Shown: positions 9,674-17,811 of the stretch, piece by piece | Layout: every line of letters starts with the position of its first letter | How positions within the stretch are numbered: the first letter of the stretch is position 1 | Origin: Pelistega ratti | GTDB taxonomy: Bacteria > Pseudomonadota > Gammaproteobacteria > Burkholderiales > Burkholderiaceae_B | Direction of reading: 5' to 3' | NCBI RefSeq assembly: GCF_009833965.1 | Contig: NZ_CP047165.1 | Coordinates: 1,550,001 to 1,614,000 of the forward strand | DNA length: 64,000 nt | Position numbers and translations under genes: made by a program | The notes under the pieces: generated by a model | Databases searched by the model: none | What the model was told of the DNA's origin: nothing | Seen by the model: the letters and a program-made list of their open reading frames with translations, nothing else

Positions 9674-10228
9674 TTAAAAAGATGAATTAGGTTCTTTTAG
9701 AAATGCCTCTTCTTCTGGTGTAGAAGTTCGCCCTAATATCGCATTACGATGAGGATAACGTCCAAAACGGTCAATAATAACTTTATGCTTATACTCAAAA
9801 TCTAAGACATAATCATCACCCATTTGCTGGAATAATTTTACTGCCTCTTGGTGAATAAGGGCTGATTCTGAGTGCATATAGGGTAAAAGTAAGAATTGTT
9901 TTTCATTCATCGCTAATGTAGTATAGTCAGGTAATTCCACAGCCGTTTGTGACAATACCAATGCCATACTATCTTGAGCAAATGCTTGTGCCTGACCTCG
10001 GAAAATATTTCGAGAAAACTGATCCAACACAATAATCTCAGCCAAACGCCCCTTTATTGAAGAACGCCAAGTATAAAGTTCTCCTTTCATGGCTTGTTGT
10101 AAGGTTTCCGTAAATTGGGTACGAATTGTCTCATCAAACGCATCTGACTGAGCGAACCAAAACGCTCTATTTTCTTCTTTATACCAAAAATCCAAAACGA
10201 TTTGTGCTTGAGGGTGAATAGTTGTCAT
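9674..10228 (-). CDS. DUF924 family protein
   Basis: About 184 residues when started at the ATG at 10228, which has AAGGA seven bases upstream; a longer frame from 10258 has no ribosome site. Family segments seen: VLDFWYKEENRAFWFAQ near the N-terminus, LAEIIVLDQFSRNIFRG in the middle and FGRYPHRNAILGR near the C-terminus, all characteristic of DUF924. These are soluble, helical, tetratricopeptide-like proteins of unknown function. It stands alone between the hut terminator and gltS. No operon partner is evident. Confidence 0.85.
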   Translation of the reverse strand: MTTIHPQAQIVLDFWYKEENRAFWFAQSDAFDETIRTQFTETLQQAMKGELYTWRSSIKGRLAEIIVLDQFSRNIFRGQAQAFAQDSMALVLSQTAVELPDYTTLAMNEKQFLLLPYMHSESALIHQEAVKLFQQMGDDYVLDFEYKHKVIIDRFGRYPHRNAILGRTSTPEEEAFLKEPNSSF

Positions 10229-10351
10229 CAATAATCCTTTAAAAAGTAAGTATCGCAACTTATTATATCGTTAAAATTTTATTGAGGATAATTACTTTGT
10301 AAGGGAATATTATTAAATCAATTGGCTTAAATATTTAGTAAATTTAAGGTT

Positions 10352-10408
10352 GAAGTACAACTTTGTATATCATATATTATCTATTTATTATTTAGAATGT
10401 TGTACTTC
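10352..10408. repeat. Inverted repeat downstream of gltS
   Basis: Perfect 10-bp arms GAAGTACAAC (10352-10361) and GTTGTACTTC (10399-10408) lie 37 bp apart just after the gltS stop. A similar, weaker pair (TTGAAGTACAAAA / TTTTACACTTCAA) follows the gltS remnant near 12680-12724. Possibly a 3' end stem or exonuclease block; not a classical terminator because the loop is long. Confidence 0.35.
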
Positions 10409-10444
10409 TATTTTGAATACTAGTTTTATTAAAGAATAAACTAA

Positions 10445-11680
10445 TTATTTAGGTATTACAAATATTTTAATAAACCAAATTGTTGAAGGTTGATAGATAA
10501 TATCTACTAAAAAAGCCCCTACTATAGGAACAATAATCATCGCTTTCCTTGACATACCGTATTTTTCATTTAAAGCTGTCATATTAACAATAGCAGATGG
10601 TGTCGCCCCTAACCCATGCCCACATAAACCAGCACACATAACTGCTGCATCATAATTTGAACCTAATATTCTGAACATAATGAAGTAAGCAATAATAATC
10701 ATCAATATTACTTGACACACAACAACCAATAATACGCCCCCTATTAATCCCGATAGTTCCCAAAGTTTTAAGGTCATTAAGGCAAGCGAAAGGTATAAGC
10801 TCAACATAACATTACCTATACCATCAACTAATGAGAAATTAAAATTATATATATGCCATTTTTCATTTAAATTTCTAAAAATGACAGCAACAAACATAGC
10901 ACCAACATAGGAAGGAAAACTCATATTAATAAATTTTCCAATTTGTGTAGAAAGTAAACTCCCAACTGCCATACATACTAATATAGCAGCAATATTTTTG
11001 ATAGTGTCTATCTCAGATAACTTTTCTCCGTTATCACTATTGATAGTATTCACTGAACTATCAAACTCTTCAGATAAATCTGGCGTGAGATTATGTTTTT
11101 GTATTAATTTTCTACCAAGTGGACCACCAATTAAGACTGCTGTTATTAAGCCAAAGGTAGCTGCAGCAGCACCAACTAAAGGAGCTATTTCATACCCCAT
11201 TTTAGCAAAACTACTACCATAAGCAAGAGCTGCTCCATGTCCCCCTATCATAGAAATAGCACTTGATAAAAGAGCATACGGTGTATCTAACCCTGTTATT
11301 TTTGAAATAGCGATACCTACTCCATTTTGGAAAATAGAAATAACACCGCAAGCTAGCCAATAGATAACTAATAACTTACCTCCTTTTTTCAATAATGTAA
11401 AACTAGCCCCTAATCCTACTGTCGTAAAGAATGCTAGCATAAAGAGTGACTGAAAATTATTTTCAAAACTAAACTTGAACAGGTGATAATAATGTCCTAG
11501 CCAAGTAATAAACATAAATAAAAAACCGCCAACAACTGGAGCAGGAATACAATATCTATCTAAAAAAGTAAATTGCTTTTGTATCCTATAGCCTAGAATT
11601 AGTAAAATAGCGGCAAGTGCTAAAGTCATTATAGAATCTAATTTTATCGTTAAAATACCTTCTATTATGTCAAAATGCAT
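10445..11680 (-). CDS. gltS: Sodium/glutamate symporter
   Basis: 411 residues with about ten membrane segments and two inverted halves. GltS family marks include the conserved IPAPVVGGFLF near residue 45, SAISMIGGHGAALAYG around residue 142 and the second-half GLCGHGLGATPSAIVNM. It imports glutamate with sodium across the inner membrane. AAGGAGAGG precedes the ATG. The hut pathway ends in glutamate and lies next door, so the locus has a glutamate theme. A remnant of a second gltS 3' end lies at 12754-12846, suggesting an ancestral tandem pair. Confidence 0.92.
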   Translation of the reverse strand: MHFDIIEGILTIKLDSIMTLALAAILLILGYRIQKQFTFLDRYCIPAPVVGGFLFMFITWLGHYYHLFKFSFENNFQSLFMLAFFTTVGLGASFTLLKKGGKLLVIYWLACGVISIFQNGVGIAISKITGLDTPYALLSSAISMIGGHGAALAYGSSFAKMGYEIAPLVGAAAATFGLITAVLIGGPLGRKLIQKHNLTPDLSEEFDSSVNTINSDNGEKLSEIDTIKNIAAILVCMAVGSLLSTQIGKFINMSFPSYVGAMFVAVIFRNLNEKWHIYNFNFSLVDGIGNVMLSLYLSLALMTLKLWELSGLIGGVLLVVVCQVILMIIIAYFIMFRILGSNYDAAVMCAGLCGHGLGATPSAIVNMTALNEKYGMSRKAMIIVPIVGAFLVDIIYQPSTIWFIKIFVIPK

Positions 11681-12043
11681 CAGTCCTCTCCTTAATATAA
11701 ACTTTCATGATAAGTAGTAATTTAAGTCTATTATTTAGTATTACTAAAATCAATTAGTGGTTTTGCTAATAAATTTTGCATTTATTAAAATTTATTAACG
11801 AAAAGGCAATATTTAAGTACTTATACTCTATGCTTTATGAAAATTATATTAAATAAAGCGATTTACTATTAATGTATTTTTAACCTTAATAATTTCTTAT
11901 TTATTCAATATATTATCTCAAAGTATATAACAAAATATAGGATACCCCTCTCAATAATCTTTTAAAATACTACTTATATACAATGATGATTTTATACTCT
12001 CTTATATAGGTAAACTTATTTTTACCTATACGGAGTGATACTG
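11681..12043. other. AT-rich intergenic region between gltS and fic
   Basis: About 360 bp of very AT-rich sequence between the diverging starts of gltS and the Fic gene. It must hold both promoters. No clear operator, RNA gene or coding remnant could be recognised in it. Confidence 0.5.
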
Positions 12044-12601
12044 ATGAAGAAAATAGAATATACCCAAGAAATTGACCAATTAAGCAAACAAAAAGCCTAT
12101 GAATTATACGATTCAGGAACAATTCATCAGCTTGAGATAGGCACAACCAAAGGTTTACAAGCTATTCATCATTATTTATTTAATGGTCTTTATGATTTTG
12201 CAGGGGAGATACGAACATTAAATATTTCTAAGGGACATTTTCGTTTTACAAATGCTCTCTACCTCAAGGAAGCATTAAATGCCATTGAAAAAATGCCTGA
12301 AACAACTTTTGAGGAAATTATTAGTAAATATATTGAAATGAATATTGCTCATCCATTCCTAGAGGGCAATGGGCGATCAACACGTATCTGGTTAGATTTA
12401 ATTTTTAAGAAAAATCTACAACGTGTCGTTAATTGGCAATTAGTCGATAAACGTCTTTATTTACAAGCGATGGAGAGAAGTCCTATTAATGATTTGGAGT
12501 TACGTTTCTTACTACAAAATGCCTTAACCGATCAAATTCATGACCGTGAAATTTTTCTAAAAGGAATTGAGCAATCTTATTATTATGAGCGACCAGAGTA
12601 A
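12044..12601 (+). CDS. fic: Class III Fic-domain AMP-transferase (NmFic-like)
   Basis: 185 residues from the ATG at 12044, which has CGGAG eight bases upstream; a GTG at 12035 in the same frame overlaps that site. The active-site loop [12 protein letters not shown] starts at His103. The sequence and length closely resemble the Neisseria meningitidis Fic protein, including the C-terminal helix IEQSYYYE. That helix carries the class III inhibitory motif S-x3-E (Ser178, Glu182), which occludes the ATP site in NmFic; NmFic-type enzymes AMPylate GyrB when relieved by autoAMPylation. The residue after the glutamate is Arg here rather than the consensus Gly/Asn. No antitoxin gene is adjacent, as expected for a self-inhibited class. 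Confidence 0.93.
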   Translation: MKKIEYTQEIDQLSKQKAYELYDSGTIHQLEIGTTKGLQAIHHYLFNGLYDFAGEIRTLNISKGHFRFTNALYLKEALNAIEKMPETTFEEIISKYIEMNIAHPFLEGNGRSTRIWLDLIFKKNLQRVVNWQLVDKRLYLQAMERSPINDLELRFLLQNALTDQIHDREIFLKGIEQSYYYERPE

Positions 12602-12753
12602 AGTATTATTAAACCTTAGTGATAAAATATCTAGATATACCCTAATCTGAAATAAGCGAAAGGTAGATTCAAATTTGAAGTACAAAAAATAAGTGAATAG
12701 GTAAAGGATATTTTACACTTCAATATTGAATCTAAGGTTTATTTTAGATAAAG

Positions 12754-12846
12754 CTATTTAGGAAGAACAAATGTTTTAATAAACCAAATCGTAGATGGTT
12801 GATAAATAATATTCACCAGAAATGCTCCTACGACGGGTACAATAAT
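12754..12846 (-). pseudogene. gltS 3'-end remnant
   Basis: Thirty codons plus a TAG stop that align with the last 30 codons of gltS at 10445: VGAFLVNIIYQPSTIWFIK against VGAFLVDIIYQPSTIWFIK. The reading frame ends exactly where the mini-element duplication begins at 12846. The upstream rest of this second gltS copy is missing, probably lost when the island arrived or by deletion. Confidence 0.85.
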
Positions 12847-12853
12847 ATTATAA

Positions 12854-12904
12854 GGGACTGTATTAGATTAGCCCTAAATTTTACACCATTTCTAATACAG
12901 CCCC
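12854..12904. mobile_element. 51-bp IS-derived mini-element (solo ends) with perfect 8-bp target duplication
   Basis: Starts GGGACTGTATTAGA and ends TCTAATACAGCCCC: 14-bp inverted ends with one mismatch, related to the ends of the IS1595-family copy at 22212 (GGGGCTGTACTAGA). Only 23 bp lie between the ends. It is flanked on both sides by TATTATAA (12846-12853 and 12905-12912), the 8-bp duplication expected for the IS1595 family. The right copy of the duplication contains the stop codon of the helicase gene. Either an internal deletion derivative or a minimal MITE. Confidence 0.75.
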
Positions 12905-12906
12905 TA

Positions 12907-15900
12907 TTATAAAATAACACCTTGCTTAACATTCTCAACAGCAATAATCACTTCCTTCGTTCGATTTCCTAATTTTTGTCTAATTTCACTTAAAAAATTA
13001 GCACCTAATAATTTTTGTAATCTTTCAAGTTCCTCTACATAGAGCATAAAATTATCATCTCTACGTGTATTACTTATTTGAGCAATTTTCTTTAAACTAT
13101 ATTTAGGTAAAGTTTTATATTCTCGAAGGTCTATTTTTAAAGCATCTGCAAAAGAAACTAAATCAGGGCGGACTTCAAAAAGTTGTTTTCTAAAAAAATT
13201 GATAGTATCTAATGCCTTTACTTCACTAGATATATCTGAGGCACCTCTATTATTTCGGGTTTTTACCTTACCCTCTTTAAACTCTTCATATAATTCCCAG
13301 AAATTCATTGAAAACTTTACTCTAGGCTCATCTACTTCACATTCTAAATTATATAAAAACTCTTCTATAGAGACATCCTTTACTTCTGATTTATCTTCTT
13401 TTTTTGTAATAATTTGAGCAAAAAGGCTATCCCCTTTTTTTCTCAAAATATTTAAATTATGGCTAGTATGGCTCTTTGCTGTTTTTATTCTAGTAGGATA
13501 CTGTTCTATCCTTTTAATAATTTTAGGATATTTTTTACTTATATCATAGTATAAATTTCGTATTTTTGTACTAAGATTAATTTCTCCTTCTTCTTCAGGA
13601 TTAGCATTAATACGTTCTACAAAATTTGAGGGCGAAGGAGTTTCGTTTTCTGCAAAAATTTTCACATCTTCTCCTAACGCATTATGAATTAAAAACATTT
13701 TCTTACCTGCAATCTCCCTAGATTTAACAACACTAGCTCCTTTAATAGAAGGGAAAAAGTTAAATAAATAAAGCTCATCAAATACTTTAGATCCTATACG
13801 ATTAATACGTCCTAATCGCTGAATAACTTTAGTAGGATTCCAAGGAATATCATAATTAATAACCACACCTGCACGATTTAAATTAAAACCTTCTGCTAGC
13901 TTATCTGAAGTAATTAAAATTTGAAATTGATTAGTTTGCTCTCCCTGAAATTGTGCATTAAAATCAGTTTGTAGCCATTTAGCTAAATCTTTTGGTACAA
14001 GTCCATCACAAATCAATACTTTATCGCCAAAAACTTTTTTAAACCCAGACTCAAGATATTTCACTGTATCTACATATTCAGAGAAAAGAATTATCTTTCT
14101 ATCCGGTTCTTTTAAAAATAATTCTCTAACCTTTTCTATTATAGTTTCTTGCTTAGGATCATTAGCAATTAAGTTTAAGGTTTTTAATTGCTTTTGAATA
14201 TCTTCAAACATTTGAATATCTGAGTCAATATTCTTCAAAAATCTATCCTTATCATTAAGGTCTTCAATCGTATAAATTTCTCCCCTTTCATTATTAATAT
14301 TCTCAGCTAGATAATTTTCAAAAAAAGTTTCTATATCATCTAAATTATCATCCTTAATTTTTTCTAAATATTTTCTATCTAAAATAAATTTTCCTGTTTT
14401 ATGGATAAAATTTCTTACCATTTTATGCGTATTTAAAAAACGCTCTATTGATTTTTCAAAAGAACCAAAAGAAGATTCAAAACGTTTAACTAATAAACGT
14501 CGCATAAACTCAAATAAGTTTGTTTGATGTTGATATTTTCTATTTTCTTCTTTATCTAAGTTATCCATATCAAGCTTTGTTTGATATAAGAACGGAGTAT
14601 AGATAGCACCTGTAAATAATCCATTAAGACCAAAATATTTAGATAATACGGCATCATAAAAAGCATTTTGCTCTTCTGTTAGATAATAAAATATTTCTTC
14701 AGGATCCCTTACTTTTGATAACTCATCAATTTCTTTAGAGTAAATATAATCAGCCTGAAGATCCAAACGATTACGTCGAATAACAATAGGACTAATTAAA
14801 TGTTTTATTTTTTCTGATAGTTGTTTAATTTCTTCCTGTACTTCTTTAATTTTTATAGGTAAAGGTAAACCTATACGTTGCTCATAAATTTTCTCTACTT
14901 TCTCTCTTTTCTTAAAATCATCAGATTGATAATCTTTTAGAATAGTAGATAGTTGGTCATAGATATAACCAAAACTTCGGAATTGACTTTCTAGGTCATC
15001 ATCTAGTGATAAACTTGACTTACCAGGAATAATAAATAATTTTAATAATGCAAAAATATCAGCTGGTGAGTTATTAAATGGAGTTGCTGTTAATAAAATA
15101 ACTTTTTTCCCTCTACAAATTGAGGATAAATACTCATAATCTTGCGTACTTTCATTTCTAAAATAATGTGCCTCATCAATAATAACAACCTCAAATCCTT
15201 TTCCTTCAATTTGGTTACTTATTTGTTCTAAAGCTCCTCTACTAAATACTTGCCAATTATATAAACCAAATTTTTCTAAATACTCCCACCAACCACTATC
15301 TCGACTATAACTACTTCCCATCAATCCTGGAGGACAAATAATCAAACCTCGCTGATTAAGTTGTTTAGCAATTAATGAAGCAATAACTGATTTACCTAAA
15401 CCAACTACATCAGCAATAATACATCCATTATGCTCTTCAATAATTTTTAATGATTGCTGTACAGCATCTAATTGATAAGAAAATTTTTTAAATCCTAATT
15501 TTTCTAATAAATCACCTAAATTTAAATTACTATCTTTTTGATCATATAAATCTAAATAGGTTTTTAAAACCAAGCAATACGCCTCAAATGGAGAAACATT
15601 AGCCACCAAAGTATTAGTATGAATCAATTCTATTAACAATTCTTTATATTTAGGGTTATCTGTAATAGGTAAAGCATCTTCCCATAACTCATCAAAATAA
15701 GATTCTGCTGTTTCATACCCATAATCACGGATTTCAACATTAAACTCCTGCTGTCCCGATAGACCAGCTTTTGTTAAATTACTACTACCAGTAATAAATT
15801 CCCCTGATATTCCTTGAATATGTCTCTGCTCACTATTTAAGTGAAATAAATATAATTTTGCATGATTAGGAGACTCTGTTTTTCTAATTTCTAACCGATT

Positions 15901-16260
15901 ATCTTCAATCATAGAAATAAAAAACTGAATCTGTTCATAAAATTCTTGTGTATCTAAAATATCCTGATTTAAGGCTATTTTAGTAGAGTTCAAAAAAGTA
16001 TTAAACTGCTCATTTTGTGATGCTCCATCATGGTTTAATCCATACTCTACTACAGCTCCCATATGATTAAACGTATCTAATCCTACTAATATTTTAAGAA
16101 CAACCTTATTATTATTTTGTAAACTCTCTGCTATCTCAGACCAACCTGAAAAATAAAAAAAACCAACGAGAAACTTTAACTCATCACTGATAGAAATCAA
16201 TGTATTTACTCTTTTGGCTACTGATACAGCATTTCCATTATTTGTAATAAATTCAGACAT
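12907..16260 (-). CDS. PLD-nuclease / SNF2-like helicase, restriction or anti-phage component
   Basis: 1117 residues. The N-terminal phospholipase-D-type nuclease domain has HAK at 133-135 within NHAKLYLFHLN, followed by GSSNLTKAG at 158. Then comes a superfamily 2 helicase: Walker A-like VVGLGKS (285-291), DEAH (362-365), TATPF (391), and the C-terminal lobe with QRLGRINRIGS (motif VI). PLD-helicases of this kind act in DNA restriction; with the adjacent adenine methylase this is probably the cleaving/translocating part. The start ATG lies 19 bp after the invertase stop, so the two are co-transcribed. The gene ends within the duplication of the mini-element at 12854. A typical HsdR or Res endonuclease domain is not seen. 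Confidence 0.85.
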   Translation of the reverse strand: MSEFITNNGNAVSVAKRVNTLISISDELKFLVGFFYFSGWSEIAESLQNNNKVVLKILVGLDTFNHMGAVVEYGLNHDGASQNEQFNTFLNSTKIALNQDILDTQEFYEQIQFFISMIEDNRLEIRKTESPNHAKLYLFHLNSEQRHIQGISGEFITGSSNLTKAGLSGQQEFNVEIRDYGYETAESYFDELWEDALPITDNPKYKELLIELIHTNTLVANVSPFEAYCLVLKTYLDLYDQKDSNLNLGDLLEKLGFKKFSYQLDAVQQSLKIIEEHNGCIIADVVGLGKSVIASLIAKQLNQRGLIICPPGLMGSSYSRDSGWWEYLEKFGLYNWQVFSRGALEQISNQIEGKGFEVVIIDEAHYFRNESTQDYEYLSSICRGKKVILLTATPFNNSPADIFALLKLFIIPGKSSLSLDDDLESQFRSFGYIYDQLSTILKDYQSDDFKKREKVEKIYEQRIGLPLPIKIKEVQEEIKQLSEKIKHLISPIVIRRNRLDLQADYIYSKEIDELSKVRDPEEIFYYLTEEQNAFYDAVLSKYFGLNGLFTGAIYTPFLYQTKLDMDNLDKEENRKYQHQTNLFEFMRRLLVKRFESSFGSFEKSIERFLNTHKMVRNFIHKTGKFILDRKYLEKIKDDNLDDIETFFENYLAENINNERGEIYTIEDLNDKDRFLKNIDSDIQMFEDIQKQLKTLNLIANDPKQETIIEKVRELFLKEPDRKIILFSEYVDTVKYLESGFKKVFGDKVLICDGLVPKDLAKWLQTDFNAQFQGEQTNQFQILITSDKLAEGFNLNRAGVVINYDIPWNPTKVIQRLGRINRIGSKVFDELYLFNFFPSIKGASVVKSREIAGKKMFLIHNALGEDVKIFAENETPSPSNFVERINANPEEEGEINLSTKIRNLYYDISKKYPKIIKRIEQYPTRIKTAKSHTSHNLNILRKKGDSLFAQIITKKEDKSEVKDVSIEEFLYNLECEVDEPRVKFSMNFWELYEEFKEGKVKTRNNRGASDISSEVKALDTINFFRKQLFEVRPDLVSFADALKIDLREYKTLPKYSLKKIAQISNTRRDDNFMLYVEELERLQKLLGANFLSEIRQKLGNRTKEVIIAVENVKQGVIL

Positions 16261-16279
16261 ATTAAAATTTACCCTTTAA

Positions 16280-16879
16280 TCATTGTAATTTATGTTTTTT
16301 TACAAAACTTGATACAGTTAATCGGTGTACTCCTAGAATTCTTCCTATTGCAGAATAAGATACTTTTTTTTCTAATAACTCTATAATCTTTTTTTCTTGC
16401 CCTGTTAATTTGGTTTTTAATGAAATACTTCCTCTTGGTCTTCCTAGAATGACACCTTCTGCTCTTTTCCTTGCTAACGCTTCTTTTGTACGTTGTGAAA
16501 TTAAATTTCTTTCTATCTCTGCAGATAATCCAAAAGCAAAAGCCAATACCTTTGAGTTAATATCACTACCTAATCGATAATTATCTTTTATTGTCCAAAC
16601 CTGAATATCTCTATTCATACATTCATTTAATACAGCCATAATCATCAGGATATTACGTCCTAATCTTGATAACTCAGAGCAAATTAGAATATCTCCTTTT
16701 TTCATTTTTTTTAATAATACCCCAAGCTTTCTATCTTGTACATTTTTAGATCCAGAAATAGTTTCTTCTATCCATTTATTGACACATAAAGTTTGTTTTT
16801 CACAAAAAGCATTAATTTCAAATCGTTGATTTTCAACTGTTTGTTTATCTGTACTTACTCTAATATATCCATAAATCAT
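16280..16879 (-). CDS. Serine site-specific recombinase (Mpi/Pin-like DNA invertase)
   Basis: 199 residues. The resolvase/invertase catalytic domain has the nucleophile Ser9 in YIRVSTDKQ, conserved arginines in ELSRLGRN (residues 69-76) and the long E-helix with AEIERNLISQRTKEAL. A helix-turn-helix of Hin type fills residues about 155-195 (SAIGRILGVHRLTVSSF). The compact size fits invertases such as Bacteroides Mpi or phage Pin/Gin rather than large integrases. It lies between the helicase (19 bp downstream) and the inverted silent cassette. That position suggests it flips the 16970-18735 segment. Resolution or transposition roles are less likely, since no transposon is present. Confidence 0.88.
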   Translation of the reverse strand: MIYGYIRVSTDKQTVENQRFEINAFCEKQTLCVNKWIEETISGSKNVQDRKLGVLLKKMKKGDILICSELSRLGRNILMIMAVLNECMNRDIQVWTIKDNYRLGSDINSKVLAFAFGLSAEIERNLISQRTKEALARKRAEGVILGRPRGSISLKTKLTGQEKKIIELLEKKVSYSAIGRILGVHRLTVSSFVKKHKLQ

Positions 16880-16969
16880 CTAATAATTTCCTATAAATAT
16901 TCAATTTTAGATGAAATTAAAGATTAACGTAAATTATAAAATATATATAAAAGTAGAAAATAAAATATC

Positions 16970-17262
16970 AGCGATTATTTTCAACAAAATGCTTTAGCTA
17001 TACAATTTTACAATAATGAAAATTGGGTAATCCTTAATCCTATTGAGCAACAAATTAAAGCTAAAGTTGAAAAACATGGTATTCCTTTAAAAGAATGGAA
17101 TATTTCTATTTATCGAGGTATTTTAACTGGCTTTAATGAGGCTTTTATTATTGACGGGAAGACAAAAGATAGACTCATTGCTGAGGATCCTAAATCTGCC
17201 GAAATTATTCGACCGATTTTACGTGGCAGAGATATTAAAAAGTATTCTTATGAATTTGCTGA
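16970..17262. repeat. Inverted repeat, left arm of putative invertible segment
   Basis: 293 bp that are the reverse complement of 18443-18735 with no gaps. Bases 16970-17110 differ at one position (17074) and 17141-17262 at one (17254). A 30-bp block between them (17111-17140) differs at 11. Identity stops abruptly at both outer ends. On this strand it encodes the conserved pre-specificity segment of the methylase, out of context and preceded by an in-frame TAA at 16961. Confidence 0.93.
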
Positions 17263-17791
17263 CCTATGGTTAATAAATACTCATAATGGAATTCAAGAGA
17301 GAGGTATTTTTCCTATAGATGTAAATAAATATCCTGCAATTAAAAAGCATTTAAATCAATACTATGATAAGTTAGAAAGTAGACAAGATAAGGGAGTTAC
17401 TCCATACAATTTAAGAAACTGTAATTATATGGAGGATTTTTTTAAACCAAAACTTATTTATAGTGAAATAGTAAGAGATTCACAATTCTATTTTGATAAA
17501 TCTGAAAATTTTTTCCCTGAAGCTACAGCCTTTATTATGGTAGGGGATTATATTGAGAAATTTCAATATATTTTAAATTCAAAATTTATGACATATATTT
17601 TTAAAACTTTTTATGCTGGTGGGGGACTAGGAGATGAGGGGCTTCGTTATAAAAAAATATTTCTAGAGAAACTACCAATTCCTTTATCTATGAAAGATAT
17701 TATGCTGACAGAAGAAAATGTAGATGACATCCTTTTCAAAGAATATCATCTAAATTATCAAGAAGTAGTTTTTTTTAAAAATTTATTTTAG
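16970..17791 (+). pseudogene. Silent methylase specificity-domain cassette (alternative C-terminus)
   Basis: One open frame from 16970 to the stop at 17791, with no start codon or ribosome site of its own and a TAA directly upstream. The first 98 codons repeat methylase residues 816-913, including TGFNEAFIIDG and ILRGRDIKKYSYEFAD. The next 175 codons (from 17264) are a different target-recognition ending with typical TaqI-like tail segments: FFKPKLIYSEI, FQYILNSKFMTYIF and LEKLPIPL. It faces the methylase tail, with 20 bp between the two stop codons. Inferred role: a stored specificity module that becomes the methylase C-terminus after inversion. An internal ATG at 17429 is unlikely to be a real start. 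Confidence 0.85.
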
Positions 17792-17811
17792 TTAAAATAT
17801 AAATTCGATAT

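Noticed and set aside
17429..17791. Independent 120-residue gene within the cassette
   Set aside because: The frame is open well upstream to 16970 and matches methylase codons there; the ATG at 17429 has no ribosome site. It is the middle of a specificity tail.
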